DNA of 64,000 nt. It comes from Neurospora tetrasperma FGSC 2508 (taxonomy: Eukaryota; Ascomycota; Sordariomycetes; Sordariales; Sordariaceae). The notes beneath the pieces were generated by a model. It was given only the letters and a program-made list of their open reading frames with translations, was not told the DNA's origin and did no database searches. Positions within the stretch are counted from its first letter, which is position 1. The number at the start of each line of letters is the position of its first letter. Below are positions 1-11,473 of the stretch, piece after piece. The position numbers were made by a program, and so were the translations under genes. The stretch spans positions 2,490,744 through 2,554,743 of the forward strand of contig NW_009799104.1 of NCBI RefSeq assembly GCF_000213175.1, read 5' to 3'.

Positions 1-1057
1 TATTGGAAACTGCATCATGCTTTACCTAACAGCGAGATGTCCAGCAGCCGCTGCCCTGGCGGCGCCAATTAGCGATGAGATCAGAGACAAGCTTGTACCT
101 TTCCCAGATTGGTCGTTTCATATGAAACACTGCCTGCCTTTGGTAGGGCAAGAGTACCTTAACAAATCCTCTAAACACATTTTAATTATCTTGACATCAG
201 CAGCTCCCCCCCCAAAAAAAGAAAAAAAAAGAAGAAAAGAAAAAAAAAGGTACAGCTAGTGGAATCAGCAACTTGAAGTATGTGGCTTTAAAGTATCGCT
301 TCAGGTATAAGCTCAATGTGTGTCTTGTACAATCTCGTGGCCGCGAACTCGTAATTTCTGCTTCTTCCAAAAGCAACCATTTGTAATATCTCGAGATTTT
401 CAGCTTTCAAAGGCACCACCTAGGTACCTACCTCCTGTTACCCGAACTTGAATGCCCACTCCATTATGCAGTAGGTGCGTAGAATGCAAGGCACCACGTC
501 TCAAGTCTCAGCCTCCTGTCAACTTCCGCCGATGTTGTCGCCGAGGTCAAAGGCGCGCTTCGTACACACAACTCAGACTTCGAGATACCAGTACGTATCT
601 ACGAATGGAGAGTAAATGAGCGGGTACCAGACGCAAGTGGGAATCTAATGAGATGCAGGCGTTGTCTCATCCGTATCATTCTCGTAAAATTCGAATGACA
701 CCCGCGCCCAGCATCCAACTGAAAGTAGACCCTATGAGACTGCACGCTTCTTATCGATAAGTCCTAAATGGATCCACAAAATAATCGACGCATCCATGGA
801 CCCCACCTCAAATTCGACATCAAACAGTCGCCTACCAAAACATTGGTACGTACCGCCTCTCAAGCTGCCCTTCAGTTGATAACCAGACATCAGTAACGAC
901 TACTCGCAGCTACACTTCACCTCGTCCTCAACAGCCTTCCATCCGGCCAGGCACCGGACAGAGAAGTAACCACTTCTATCATCACCAGTCCTTTTATCCC
1001 CAGCCCGCAAGCTGAAACGATCAATCGATCCAAAACCAAAACCTACCTAGGAACTCC
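1..1057. other. Intergenic, upstream of the Alba-domain gene
   Basis: I see no supportable gene here. The left 250 bases end in an A-rich tract (about 208-249). A CCTAGGTACCTACC motif of the palindromic kind common in spacers of this window lies at 419-432. The last 200 bases are C/A-rich and lead into the ATG at 1058, as expected for a fungal promoter and leader. A gene fragment running off the left edge cannot be excluded, but no recognisable coding sequence is visible. Confidence 0.6.
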
Positions 1058-1948
1058 ATGGCCGCCGTAGACACAATGCTTCATCAAGCGTCATCCTCTT
1101 CCCCCCCACGTTCCGCCTCATCTTCGGTGTCGGCAAACCAGAACAAGCGTCGCCATGTCGGCATTGGCGATGTCCCAGGCAACTCCAGCAAGAAGCAGCG
1201 CACCACAGCAAACTCCAACATCCAGCAGACAGCATCACTGCAAAGTAACCACCCGCACCAGAGCAACACCACCGCCGGCGCTGTAACCCCTGCATTTCAA
1301 CCATACGAGTCCCTCCTCGCCAAGCTCCGGCCCAGATATGAAGTCAAAACCATGAGCGTCATGCCCTCGACTAGCATCGCCAAGCACGTGGACAAAGCGC
1401 TGCAACACCTCGATCGCTTCAGCCTGTGGGACCAATCCGTGCTGCCGGGCGTGGTGCTCCTTTCCGCTAAGCCGGTGGCTTCGAGCAAGCTTGTCACTAT
1501 TGCCGAGCTGGTACGACGAAGGATCGGCGAGGGGGAGCATAAGTGGTTTCAGTATAATGTACTGACGGAGACGGAAGAGGAAGATGCTGGTGGGACGGAG
1601 GTGGTGGAGGATACGGTTATGGACTTGACCAAGGATGGCGATCACGACGAAGAGGAAGAGGCATTTGAGATGATGGGTATTCACAACAACGGCAATCAGA
1701 GACAACAGCAATATGTAGGAGCAGGAGGAGGAGGAGGAGGAGGAGGAGGCCGGGCCTCGCACGACCAACAACCGACGGTTTTTGAAAGAGCTATTGAGCC
1801 ACCCAATACTCGACACAATAAGTACGTGAGCGTGTTTTTGTCGAGAATCCCGATCGAGGAATTGAGGACGATGCGGAATGTTGCTGTGCAGAGCAACGAG
1901 CATCACATTGAGCATCTGAAAAAGAAGAGGGTAGGCTTGGTGGCTTGA
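1058..1948 (+). CDS. Alba-like DNA/RNA-binding domain protein
   Basis: This is a single-exon gene of 296 codons starting at an ATG in good context (CTCCATGG). Residues about 1-80 are a Ser/Gln/Asn-rich disordered leader with basic patches. Residues about 94-170 look like an Alba fold: a VKTMSVMPSTSIAKHVDKAL segment, then GVVLLSAKPVASSKLVTIAE and a basic VRRRIG. This is the arrangement seen in Alba and Rpp20/Rpp25-type RNase P/MRP subunits. An acidic stretch (about 176-210), a run of glycines (GGA-type codons near 1722-1750) and a basic C-terminal end (HLKKKR) follow. Alba proteins bind RNA or DNA, so nuclear or ribonucleoprotein work is inferred. The domain call rests on pattern recognition; the exact role is not known to me. 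It converges on VTC1. Confidence 0.72.
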   Translation: MAAVDTMLHQASSSSPPRSASSSVSANQNKRRHVGIGDVPGNSSKKQRTTANSNIQQTASLQSNHPHQSNTTAGAVTPAFQPYESLLAKLRPRYEVKTMSVMPSTSIAKHVDKALQHLDRFSLWDQSVLPGVVLLSAKPVASSKLVTIAELVRRRIGEGEHKWFQYNVLTETEEEDAGGTEVVEDTVMDLTKDGDHDEEEEAFEMMGIHNNGNQRQQQYVGAGGGGGGGGGRASHDQQPTVFERAIEPPNTRHNKYVSVFLSRIPIEELRTMRNVAVQSNEHHIEHLKKKRVGLVA

Positions 1949-2865
1949 GACCTGCTGACCAACTGCCCATTTGAAGGATGGGGCTCGTGGGAAGAGTCAT
2001 GCATTATCATGATGGCAGATATTGCCTGTCACTCGGTCGGGGCACTATCATGGAGTTCAGGGGCATAACGAGCATGTTTGGTTCTAGAGGGACGGCATTG
2101 AGCATAGGCAATGACCCGCAGTAGTATCTTCGCGACTTTTGGAGGTTTTAGTTTTACATCACAAATCTCTGTTTCGAGGTTAACAAACGATTAGGGCGCT
2201 GTCCGGAGTTATAGGAGCATCATCGGGTATCAGGTTGTTTGTCTCGATACCTCGCATTATCAAGACATGAGGATTACATTTTAAGGCTCATACGCTCAAT
2301 TTTCTGTGCCCGCCGACGGTCAGGAAAGAGAAGTTCATGGGTTAAGAAAATCGATAAAGTGGGTGGCATTCTTCATCAGTCACATGTTGTCATTAGACGA
2401 AAATTGCCGCAATGCAGACAACGGTCGCAAAGCAATGGGATAGTTTCGTTTTATAGTACCTCCTCTAAACTTTTATTCGTTAGTTTGTAATGCTTTAGGA
2501 TTCCAAGTCGACCAACGCCGGCCCCATGCAAGCCATCAATGCCAAACGCCCCTGCCTCTCATCACAAATGATGAATAGTCATTTCAAGATCTCCTACCCC
2601 AATCTGCTTTAGTGCGCTCTCCATTCTAGTAGCTCATAACGTATCGTACTGGAAGCTCCGTCGTATGTTATACAAGAGATCAAAGATTAGTTTCCCTTGA
2701 ATCCCGCCAGTGGTAGTAACAATCATTCCGGTGTGCAAAGTCTCGTTTGCTGGCTTATTTGGCGCAACGCCCGCCCAGAAGCGAGCGTTGAACCATCAAC
2801 AATTCGTAACATACTTGTCGTCGCCCAGGTCGTCCATCCATCAGTTTCAGTCTTCCTCAATCTCT
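1949..2865. other. Convergent 3' intergenic region
   Basis: This spacer lies between the ends of the Alba gene (+) and VTC1 (-) and probably holds both 3' UTRs. I see no other gene; short open frames here lack family features. Confidence 0.6.
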
Positions 2866-3316
2866 TTAAGGCTGCTGCGAAATATATGTGATTCTCAGGA
2901 CAAAGTTGACCACCACAGCGAGGAGCAGAATGAGGGCCAAAAAGGTCGGACCGAAGCGGTCGTCGAAGCCGGCCTGGCCCCTCAATCGTATCGACTTGGC
3001 TCGCCAGTGGTACGTCACTAGCGCATACACCATGGTTGCCATAGCGACGCCTGTGAAGAGAAAGGCCGAGATGAAGGCGGGCCGGTCGCCAAAGTTAAGC
3101 ATGCCTATCGCCAGGGCGCCGAGGATGACGGTAAAGTTGAGCCATGAGAGAAAGGTACGCTCATTGGCGAAGAAGACCTTGGGTTCGACGCGAGTGGGGA
3201 GAGCAATGCGCTTGCCTGTGGAGGTAACGGATGATGTCAGCGGGAAGAGCGCCGTGGAACGGAAAGTAGCATGTTTGCTTACCTGGCGCAGTCTGGAGGA
3301 GAGGCTGACTCGACAT
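2866..3316 (-). CDS. VTC1: Vacuolar transporter chaperone subunit 1 (Vtc1)
   Basis: There are two exons, 3316-3283 and 3215-2866, with a 67-bp intron (GTAAGC...CACAG), giving 127 residues; yeast Vtc1 has 129. The protein starts [20 protein letters not shown] and is essentially one DUF202 domain. It has a conserved [19 protein letters not shown] segment followed by three membrane helices (about residues 36-52, 60-80 and 103-122). Vtc1 is the small membrane subunit of the VTC complex, which makes polyphosphate from ATP and moves it into vacuoles/acidocalcisomes; it lacks the SPX and catalytic domains of Vtc2-4. The start is set by the short first exon: the frame also runs on upstream of exon 2, but that reading is intronic. 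It shares a 1.25-kb divergent promoter with the dynein light chain gene, which contains two CACGTG boxes. Confidence 0.93.
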
Positions 3317-3854
3317 GTTGATGATTTTCTAGCTTTGAAATGGTGCCAGGTATATCGATTGAGGAGTAAGCGCTTGCGTATGTGTCGTCGAGATTTTGAA
3401 GAAACTGCTGTCGGTCGTTCAAAGTGTTTTCCGTAGTGGCAATCCGGATTCAGAATCAAGCTAGCAGGCGGTCCGCGCACGGCTCCGGTTCCGTCAGAGA
3501 CTCGGACAAGATATCCCACAGCGATTGGAGCTGTCAAACAAGAGTAGGGACGATTTTCGTGCTGCGTCACCGACAAACAAGCTTCGTGGTTCTTGGGCTT
3601 TGTGGAGCACTGTTCGCTGTCGTGTTCTGCGTCTCGGGCTCTGGGAGGAAATTTTGTCCTTTTTCTTTCGCCAACACGACGTTAAAGTCTGATGTTTGAA
3701 TGATGCGGCGCTGCAGCCAGCGAGAAGCTGCCACAAGTGGAAGAAGGTGATTTCTGCTCGCCAATTGCAAAGCTTCAAACGTCAATTGATCAATGAGAGA
3801 GGGTGGAGCTATCCTTCAACAGGCCTAATGCTGGAGTTGTAGTGGGAAAATGGA

Positions 3855-3866
3855 GCCCACGTGGGC
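3855..3866. promoter_or_regulatory. Palindromic CACGTGGG E-box (PHO4/NUC-1-type site) upstream of VTC1
   Basis: The 12-mer GCCCACGTGGGC is a perfect palindrome 539 bp upstream of the VTC1 ATG. CACGTGGG is the high-affinity Pho4 site in yeast, where VTC genes belong to the PHO regulon; the Neurospora homologue NUC-1 also binds CACGTG. Use by a NUC-1 homologue here is inference. A second CACGTG lies at 3992-3997. Confidence 0.45.
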
Positions 3867-3991
3867 CTCCTTTTCAGAACGATTGGATGGGAATGCCTCC
3901 GCTTGACAGAGCTAAAGCGATACTGAACCCACCCCTCTGTCGTCACCGTGGTGACCGTGAACTCTCGACCGTGAGCGGGCATGCGCCGGAT

Positions 3992-3997
3992 CACGTG
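3992..3997. promoter_or_regulatory. Second CACGTG E-box in the VTC1 promoter region
   Basis: The sequence TCACGTGCC lies 676 bp upstream of VTC1 and about 570 bp upstream of the divergent gene. On its own a 6-mer has little weight; it is listed because it pairs with the stronger palindromic site at 3855-3866. Confidence 0.25.
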
Positions 3998-4564
3998 CCA
4001 TTTGTCCAAGTGCGATGTTCACCTGTCAGCTGTTCGCTTGGTTATGTGTCAGTGACCAACGCTTGAGGCTACAAATGCTTGGCATTGCTGCCCGCCCGCC
4101 CTCCACCGCACCCGCGGCAGTTGCCCGTCCAGCGGCAGCAGCCATCCACTCGTTGTAGGGCAGTGTGATACTTGGGTACCTACCGACTCGGTGGTGGCAG
4201 AGCGTATCGGGCGGGCACCGGGCGAGCTGATCGCGTGTGTGTTGGTGATACCTAGGTACTAACGACCGTGTACAAGATTTGGGCATCTACAATTCTACAT
4301 CACAACAACTTTCTTCCCGCAGCCGTCCCCTAGCATCCCCTTTTCAACATCCCGGGGCGTCTTGGAGAGTATATCCACCCTTGTTTGTCCCTCGAAGAGC
4401 AGCTGTATGATTTGCCCCAGAGTTTCAGAGACGAGATTGGTTGGGCATTCCATTTAACGCGACAGCCTTTGGACCAGGGTCTCCTCCTCTATCGCATCGC
4501 ACCGCAACAATCGCAAAATAAACGCCGACTTACACCCAACAACCACACGGCACCGCACAACAAA

Positions 4565-5401
4565 ATGGCCTCCCCAACGAACTCTGTGAGGATAATTCGG
4601 CGGCTTCCTTGAGCTGAGCAGTTTTTACTGACTTTGCGATGCGAAAACCAGCCCCTGCCGCCCAAGCGCCTTGAGCAGATCGCTACCGACGTACGTTCGC
4701 CTTCGACCCCTTTTCCCAGCACGGCGGTCGTCAAACGAAATCCGGACCTGCTACTCGAATGATGCGAAATGCGCTGACACTTTTTTTAACAAACAGGTGT
4801 GCAACAGCACCTTCGCCAGCGTCGAATACTATGAGCACCCCAAGACCGCACAATGGAATGAGGCCATCATTGTACGTTTCCGCCACGTTGTCTAGTCCTC
4901 TGTCCCTGCCCGCCTGCTTTTCTATACCGCCTTCTCCGCATCGACAAAATCAGAACATTTCTCCTCCTTCGACCCGGTGAACGAGCGAGGGGTCTTCGTG
5001 TGCGCGCCAGTATAGAGAAGGATCCCACGTTAACTGACCTCCGGTTCCAGCAAAAAATGCTCAAAGCGGTAATGTCTGAAGCGACCCCCCAAGGCGCCAC
5101 AACCCCGGCCTACAAGTTCGCCGTCAACAGCACCATCGTGCAGCACGTAGTGCCCACCTCGCAACTCAACAAGGCCACCAGCACAAGTACATCGACCGGC
5201 ACCGGCCCCGAGGGCGAGTCGACCTCGTCGGAGGCTGCCGCCCCTGCCGCCAGCAAGAAGGGACAGGCGGGCCGCCGCGGTATGCACAGCGCGACGGCGG
5301 GCTACTGGAACGAGAAGACGGACGGCATGTGGAGCTTCAAGTATGATGGCGAGGCAAAGGGGCTCGATGTTGTCATCATGCTCATTTGGATTGCCCTCTA
5401 A
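4565..5401 (+). CDS. Tctex-type (DYNLT) dynein light chain
   Basis: There are four exons, 4565-4585, 4652-4690, 4797-4871 and 5051-5401, with phase-0 introns using GTGAGG, GTACGT and GTACGT donors; the product has 161 residues. The N-terminal helices (VCNSTFASVEYYEHPKTAQW) and QKMLKAVMSEA match Tctex-1. The core strands follow: YKFAVNSTIVQH near residues 65-75, then GMHSATAGYWNEKTDGMW and the ending DVVIMLIWIAL. Tctex light chains bind the cytoplasmic dynein intermediate chain and adapt cargo. Animal DYNLT1 is about 113 residues; the excess here is mainly a Ser/Thr/Ala/Gly-rich loop (about residues 82-117) between two core strands. The start is the ATG that opens the 21-bp first exon (AAAATGG context). 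The reading frame across all three junctions supports the model. Confidence 0.85.
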
Positions 5402-5975
5402 TATTGGGGTTACAAAGAGAAGGAGGAGATGCGTGAGTTCCACCCGGTTCACCCCTTATGATGTGGGGTTGATGGATGGATGGAGAGGCGCATGGTGAGG
5501 GATAGGGAGCCCGGAGTCAGTATACCAAACAAGCGAGAAGAACAATAATTTACTCTGTAATGATATCATAACCTTATCTATATGGTACTGAATGACAGGG
5601 ATGAACGTGAGCCGTCCGTGGTGGCCTCATCGGCTGGACTATCACAAAGGGGGCTGTCGTAGCTGAACGGGGGTCCTCGATGGTGTGGTTATATTGAAGC
5701 GGCTATATGACTTCGAAGTCGGCACAGCGGTCGCAAGATAATAATGCCTGCTAAAATCAAAGGACCAATACTTGTCAAGTGACCAACCCTGACACAATAC
5801 GCCATAAGCCTTCTGAGATTTCTAGTGTATACGGCCATTTTGATGGAACCGGTGGGCTTCAGGGTTACAGCAATCGGGGGACCTTGACCTGAAACCTCGG
5901 AAAGATCGTCGGCCCTCCATCGGACTTAATGCCCCGGGAGCTACGGTACGGCCAAGGCGGAGCTTGGCGAGCCCT

Positions 5976-5996
5976 GATCACGGATCACGGATCACG
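5976..5996. repeat. Tandem repeat, three copies of GATCACG
   Basis: Three exact head-to-tail copies of GATCACG occur in noncoding DNA. No function is apparent. Confidence 0.8.
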
Positions 5997-8156
5997 GAAC
6001 TGGAGGTATCTTGCTTCTGCTACGAGAAAGTTCCGGGGCCAGGAAGCGCGGGTATGACGTCTATGGGCGTATTCCCATCATGCTTTGGCTTGTTCCACCG
6101 AGGCTTGGGGGCTCAGGCGGTGTACTTCTGATACATGGCCCAATATAACGTCGAGACACCAGGCTTTAGCCCGGTTTCCTATAAGCGAAAAGAAATCAGT
6201 TCGATCTGGAGATGGTGCCTCTGTTTGCGTTTTGCCCCTACATTGAAGGCTGTCGCGGGTGCTCATGCATAGCGGGAACGTGTGGTGGGCCAGGTATAGT
6301 TCACGATGAAAATACAATGAACGGTCGTGGAAGCTTAACTGTCGACAGGATCTGAATCAGTTACTACTTGAACTCTGATCAGCCCTAGTCGTTTTGCTGA
6401 AACCCGTACCCTCAAGTCGAGCACGCCGAGAGGTGGTGGTGAGATTTTTTTGTTGGTAGGCTGGTTGGCGTGACTTTGATAGCTACGAGAAATGTCATCC
6501 GAGTGCTCGCTTCATGTTTGTCCCTTCGAGACTGTGTGTCGGTCACTGCCCGGCTCGCAGTCAAAACGCAGGTCCGTCTTCAACTCGCAACGGAAAGCCT
6601 GTAGTAGTTACACCAGCTCGTCCGGAACAAAATAACGAAGACTGCAGCCGGACCAGACCACCAAAACCATGACATCGCCGCAAACCCCAAGACGGGCTTC
6701 GTCTATATCGTTACTCATATTCCCTTTCTTCATCCTTATAGTGCTTTATAGTCTCCAACACGCGTTTGAAGCCTTATAAATTCGTAGGTGTCTTGTCAAG
6801 TTGACGACGACATGGTGCTTTGGAGTCCATGTTTTTTTGTCCTGAACGAGACTAGGTACCATCTCTTAAAATCAAATGTGATTTGGCGGGTAAATGCTTT
6901 GGGAGCAATGTCTCCCGTTGCTGTTCGTCCTGCACCATGAAGTGTGTTTGGTAATGTCAACCGCACCACCATTGACCTTATTTAGTTGGATACTTCTTTG
7001 AAGGACTTGGATCAGCATTGAAGCGGCGCAGCATCAACTATGTCGCCATATTCGCCACGCATTTGATCCGCACTCGAGTCGTGTACCTTCATTTGGATGA
7101 TAATGATGAAGATCTCTCCCCATTGATTCTCGGATCGCATCGTACGTGTTTTGGGCGCTCTAACAGCCTTGCGAGCTCGACAAGACGCCACACGCCACGC
7201 GTACCATGCGCATACTTTTCGAATAATGGGTCAGATTGGGTCCAAGTCAATTGCGATATCTCCATCTAGCGGCTGTTCGGCGCACCACCACGTGCAGAGG
7301 AACAGCTAAATGATTTAGTGTACACATCATAGCCGCCGATCATTGAAGGGGCATGATGAATTGTACCCCTACTGCGTAAATATGCCCCCTAAGTAGCCAG
7401 TCAAAGTAAAGGGTAACCGATTGTTATGGTAACAGGGAAAGTTAGATATCAGTTGTGTTGTACACTACAAAATAGACAAGCCCAACAAGAAGCGAACTAC
7501 GCCACCGAACGCAAGTACTCCTCCCTAACCTCCGTACTCCAAACAATGCTGTTTGAAGGTTAAGCTGGGTTTCAGTGCCTGTTTCTTGTCTACATTTGAT
7601 GGCATAACTTTTCCGGAAAGGAGACGCCGGACCATCAATCTTCAAGTTTATCAAGACAACCCAGACCTGGCGTGAAGATGGCGGTCAATTGCCAAGACAA
7701 CATTTACCAGAGGACGGTCGTCAGGAGTGAATGTGTAGATGTACATATTAGCGAAAGAACTCTGTAAATAGGGATGATATCAGAAGGCGGGGTAGTGGAT
7801 AAAGCAGGTCAACTCTCTCGGTGTCAGCGACCGTCTTGGCTTCGGGATGACAGTGTAGATATCGTCCGGATCGTGTCACTGACGTACGATCTGGCTCAGC
7901 GAATTCGGAGATGTTCGTTTGAGGGTTGATGTGCGACGTGTTACCTGAGATGGGAAGTCGACATGCACTATATCGGACGAAAAATAAACGGCGGTGGACG
8001 AAGATGGTAACGGTGTTTTCATACCATCAGGGTCCGCGATCCGTCAAGGCTCGGGGATATGTAGGTAATATTTCAACGGGCCAACGACTGCAAAACCCAA
8101 AAGTGGTGCGGCTGTCAACACGTTGCAACCTGCCATTGCGAAACGCATCACAGTCA

Positions 8157-8387
8157 TACAGTCAAACCCCCTGTACACCATATGCGACCCCCCCTCAAAC
8201 GCAAATCCTCTGTCTGATGCAAAGAGCTTTGGTGCCTATGTATAATGTGTAGTGCTATTTGGGTGGTTTACATTACACTAGTGTAGTACATAAGTGGTGG
8301 GCATATCCCCCACAAATGCAAAACGACCGTATGATGCCAGGGAACTGCCCTGCCCGAATTGGTTGCATCAACAGGGGGCTGACTGTA
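8157..8387. mobile_element. MITE-like element, family A copy 1
   Basis: The 231-bp segment begins TACAGTCAAACCCCCTGT and ends in its near-exact reverse complement (ACAGGGGGCTGACTGTA). There is no coding capacity. TA at both outer ends with CAGT next to it is the pattern of Tc1/mariner-pogo class DNA elements inserted at TA. The palindrome TACACTAGTGTA lies at 8274-8285, at the midpoint. Its right end (GAATTGGTTGCATCAACAGG) resembles that of the element at 11474-11680, so both belong to one family in the same orientation, flanking the F-box gene. No autonomous parent is visible. Confidence 0.65.
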
Positions 8388-9742
8388 TTATGGAGAGTCC
8401 AGGCAATTCCATGAGATGCAATTTTTTCCAGGAGTCCAAGACGGGACCAGGCCCTTGCGATCCTGGCCAAGGTTCCTAGAAAGCCTTAGCAAAGTCTAGC
8501 AGTGCAACATGAGGATTCCAACATGTTCTGGCCGATCGAATGTTGACTTTTTCGAACGCCGACATGTAGCAGACTGATGAACGGCATATAAAGCGCTACG
8601 TGATTGGTCAAAGCCTTCCTGGCTGAACGACGTCTGTGGTTGTGAATTGGCTACTCTTTGATGCCCGTTCAGGCAAACGTCAATGCAGTGCATTTCGTGC
8701 CAGGTCCTCTGCAGATTGGGATGAACCAAAGAACGACTGCCAGTTTGCTCTGATACCACTCGAACCCACAATCCCACAACGCCCGAGACCCTACTTTGCC
8801 TTCACCTCCACCGCGAGTCCACCAGGGCCCAACCGGGCTGAGGATATCAGCGATTGAGAGACAACATGAAGCAACGGCGAGAAGATCTGCGACGGCCGCA
8901 ACTGACAGCAATAGCGTAATGGTGTACTATGTACATACATACGCAGAATGCACTCCGACCGTGCCGGGCCGTTCGAGGAGGCGTTCGGAAACGGATCGCA
9001 ACTGAATCAGGAAAAGGGTGAAAGTGACATGCAAAGGCCTGTCTGGCCTCATGACGATCCCCCCACCGCTTTCCTCGCGCCGTGCCACAAACAAGCCCTG
9101 GATTTTTCCCTCCACAGAGACTGCCTACGGTTCGTTCTTTTCTTCCATTTCACCTCACCTTTTCTCCGTCGGGAGCTAATCCGCGTTCATCCATCGCCTC
9201 CCACTCTTGCCCTCTTCCCATTTACGCCTCCGACTCAGCGAACCGGATCCTTGGTACTTGCCTACTTCCTTTGTCAGGTCAGGTACAACCTACTTGCCGG
9301 ATTCCACACCCCAAGACATTTCCCCAGAAATCCGTCCCGCCTATCGATCCATCTGTTCCACATCCACGACTATCACCCCCTCATTCTCCCGTCTCGCCAT
9401 CCCACCCTCCACCTCCTTATGAGCTTGCTAGTGAGGGGTCCGTATATTATCTCATTGTGGCCGACGGCATTGGTACCTGAAGTCTTTATCAGAGCAGCCG
9501 AGCCCGCTTTGCCTCTACCTTCATCCTCTACACTAGCATCATTGCCACTACCCGAATCAACCAACCTCCTACATCCGCTACAGTTTGATACAACTAGTGA
9601 TACACGTCGATAGCCCCAACGACCACTACCGTCACCAAAAAGGGATTGTTTTCACGGAGCAGCTACACAATCTCAACAACAACCACGACGATAACCATTA
9701 TCGAGAGAGAACTCTAGTACCGATCAGCTATCCATTACCATC

Positions 9743-10603
9743 ATGATCGAGGTTCTCTACAGCACCCCACCCCTTTTGCCGGGTTCTGCGTTGCCGTTCA
9801 CCAGAGAGGATCACATGAGGAAGGAAATGAGCCTTATGCGGTCAGGAAAGCGAGTACCACGCCGGTCTCAAACTTTCCAGGAATATCACATCCCGCAGCC
9901 CCCTCTCTTTACCCTCCACACTATTCAACAGCTTCCCGAGGAAGATGTTGTCAAGCAGCCGGTCGTACCCGTGAAGGAGAGGAGCCAGCCCAAGCCGACA
10001 GAAGAAAAGGTGACGGTACGACGCAGGCCTGCGCTGGGCCCTCCTCGCCGGTCTTACTCTGTCACGGATCGTTTGCCGTTGCCCGTGCCATCGGCAGGCA
10101 AGCTGTTGCTCGATCTGCCACCAGAGCTACACATGGCCATCTTCGACTTTCTTGACCCCATCGATAGCACCTGTCTCGGGCTGACCAACAAGCACTTCTA
10201 CGCCATTCACCGCCGAATGCATGGGACCGTTCCGCTCAGGACGCGGCGCGAGGGTCCAAACGAGCTGGAGTGGGCGTGGCATCTTGCAGGCACTGTCAGG
10301 AGATCGGCCCCATCCTCTCCAGTGGAAGAGAAGAGCGAGGAAGAGAGCAAGAAGTCTCTGTCACTGTCGCAGCTCCGGATCCGTGGCCAAGCATACTGCA
10401 GAAAATGCGGCGTCACGCGATGCCAGCTGCATAAGCACATCCAGGAATGGATGGGCGACAATATGGAGTACTGCTCCATTACGGAGAAGTTTGGGCCGAT
10501 TGCGCCCGAGGGTGCCAAGTCATATTGCTATATGAGCAAGCCTGGCGACAAGACACGGTGTGGGCGACATTTTGTGCGGAGGTCGAAGGTGGTTTTGCAG
10601 TAA
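9743..10603 (+). CDS. F-box domain protein with Cys-rich C-terminal region
   Basis: This is a single-exon gene of 286 codons; the ATG at 9743 follows a long pyrimidine-rich leader. The N-terminal 120 residues are proline-rich and basic. Residues about 126-160 form an F-box: LLLDLPPELHMAIFDFLDPI followed by STCLGLTNKHFYAIHR, which matches the LPxEL...IFxxLxxxD...LxLTxKxFY pattern. The last 75 residues are rich in cysteine and histidine (YCRKCG, TRCQLHKH, EYC, YCYM, TRCGRH), suggesting a small metal-binding or structural module. F-box proteins carry substrates to SCF ubiquitin ligases through Skp1; the substrate here is unknown. The gene is isolated, with more than 2.5 kb of spacer downstream and 4.3 kb upstream. 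Confidence 0.78.
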   Translation: MIEVLYSTPPLLPGSALPFTREDHMRKEMSLMRSGKRVPRRSQTFQEYHIPQPPLFTLHTIQQLPEEDVVKQPVVPVKERSQPKPTEEKVTVRRRPALGPPRRSYSVTDRLPLPVPSAGKLLLDLPPELHMAIFDFLDPIDSTCLGLTNKHFYAIHRRMHGTVPLRTRREGPNELEWAWHLAGTVRRSAPSSPVEEKSEEESKKSLSLSQLRIRGQAYCRKCGVTRCQLHKHIQEWMGDNMEYCSITEKFGPIAPEGAKSYCYMSKPGDKTRCGRHFVRRSKVVLQ

Positions 10604-11473
10604 ACATTGGTCTGGATTTTTCGGCATGGTGCGGTTTTCTCTTTTGGATACACACATCAAGAGGCGATGATAACCTGTCGAGTTTGGGATCTTTGAAGCG
10701 GCATCAATCTCGACTGGCTACGAAAGGATTCTCGTCGCGAAGGAATGGGATTATTACAGGTACATAACTAGAGAGAGCGGCATTGGGGGACGCAAAAACC
10801 TCGCAATGTGGGGAAGAATTACAAACTCCTATGACAAATGCCTCGACAAATGTCTTGGGAACACATCAATGAAGTAAACATTGTCTGAACCTTTCAACGC
10901 CGTGCCGAGTGTTCCTACTATTGAAGCGTCACTGCCTGACCCTACAGATTAATGGAGCACTTCCCCAAACCGATTTTGGATGCTGCCGACAGCCTCGCCA
11001 TCGCCAATGAATCGTCGACTGAAGCGAACGAGCGACAAAATGTTTGGCATGTGCCACTTTGGTGATGCCGAGAGTGTTTGTGGTGGTCTTGTCTTCCGAT
11101 GCAAGCTACAACGTTCGAAGATACGTACCGCAGACCAAAGTAACGATCGAGGTTACCCACCCATGGTGTGTGGTCTGGCCCTTGCTTTGGCAACTGGCAA
11201 TGACGTGATTTTCCTTTTGCGAATGCCTGCAGCTCAACAAAAATTTCCCTTCAGCTGCCACTGCCGCCGCTCGCTTGTTCCCATGTTCCGTCCGTTAGGA
11301 GCGGTCACACCTGCACCCAATTGCACTAACGGCCTGGACAACCACTCCGGTTTCCGGCACACCCTGGCACGGTCCACTGTTTGCAGACAGCGCGAGTCTT
11401 CTAGCGATTTCTAACAGTGCCCCTAGGCAGTCACGCTCCCGCCCCGGCTTCAATTGCTTCCCTCTTGTAGAGG

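Larger units (their letters stand above)
3317..4564. promoter_or_regulatory. Divergent promoter region, VTC1 / dynein light chain
   Basis: This 1.25-kb spacer separates the start codons of VTC1 (-) and the Tctex gene (+) and must carry both promoters and leaders. It holds two CACGTG boxes and TACC-type palindromic motifs at about 4175-4184 and 4249-4262. I see no gene in it. Confidence 0.6.
5402..9742. other. Long intergenic region (4.3 kb) with one MITE
   Basis: No coding sequence can be supported here; open frames are short and lack domains. It contains a 7-bp tandem repeat at 5976-5996 and an inverted-repeat element at 8157-8387. From about 9.1 kb it becomes pyrimidine-rich, consistent with the promoter and leader of the F-box gene at 9743. 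Confidence 0.5.

Noticed and set aside
8948-9613. 221-codon open frame upstream of the F-box gene
   Set aside because: It is rich in Pro/Leu/Phe from a pyrimidine-rich leader and ends before the real start; best read as 5' untranslated sequence.
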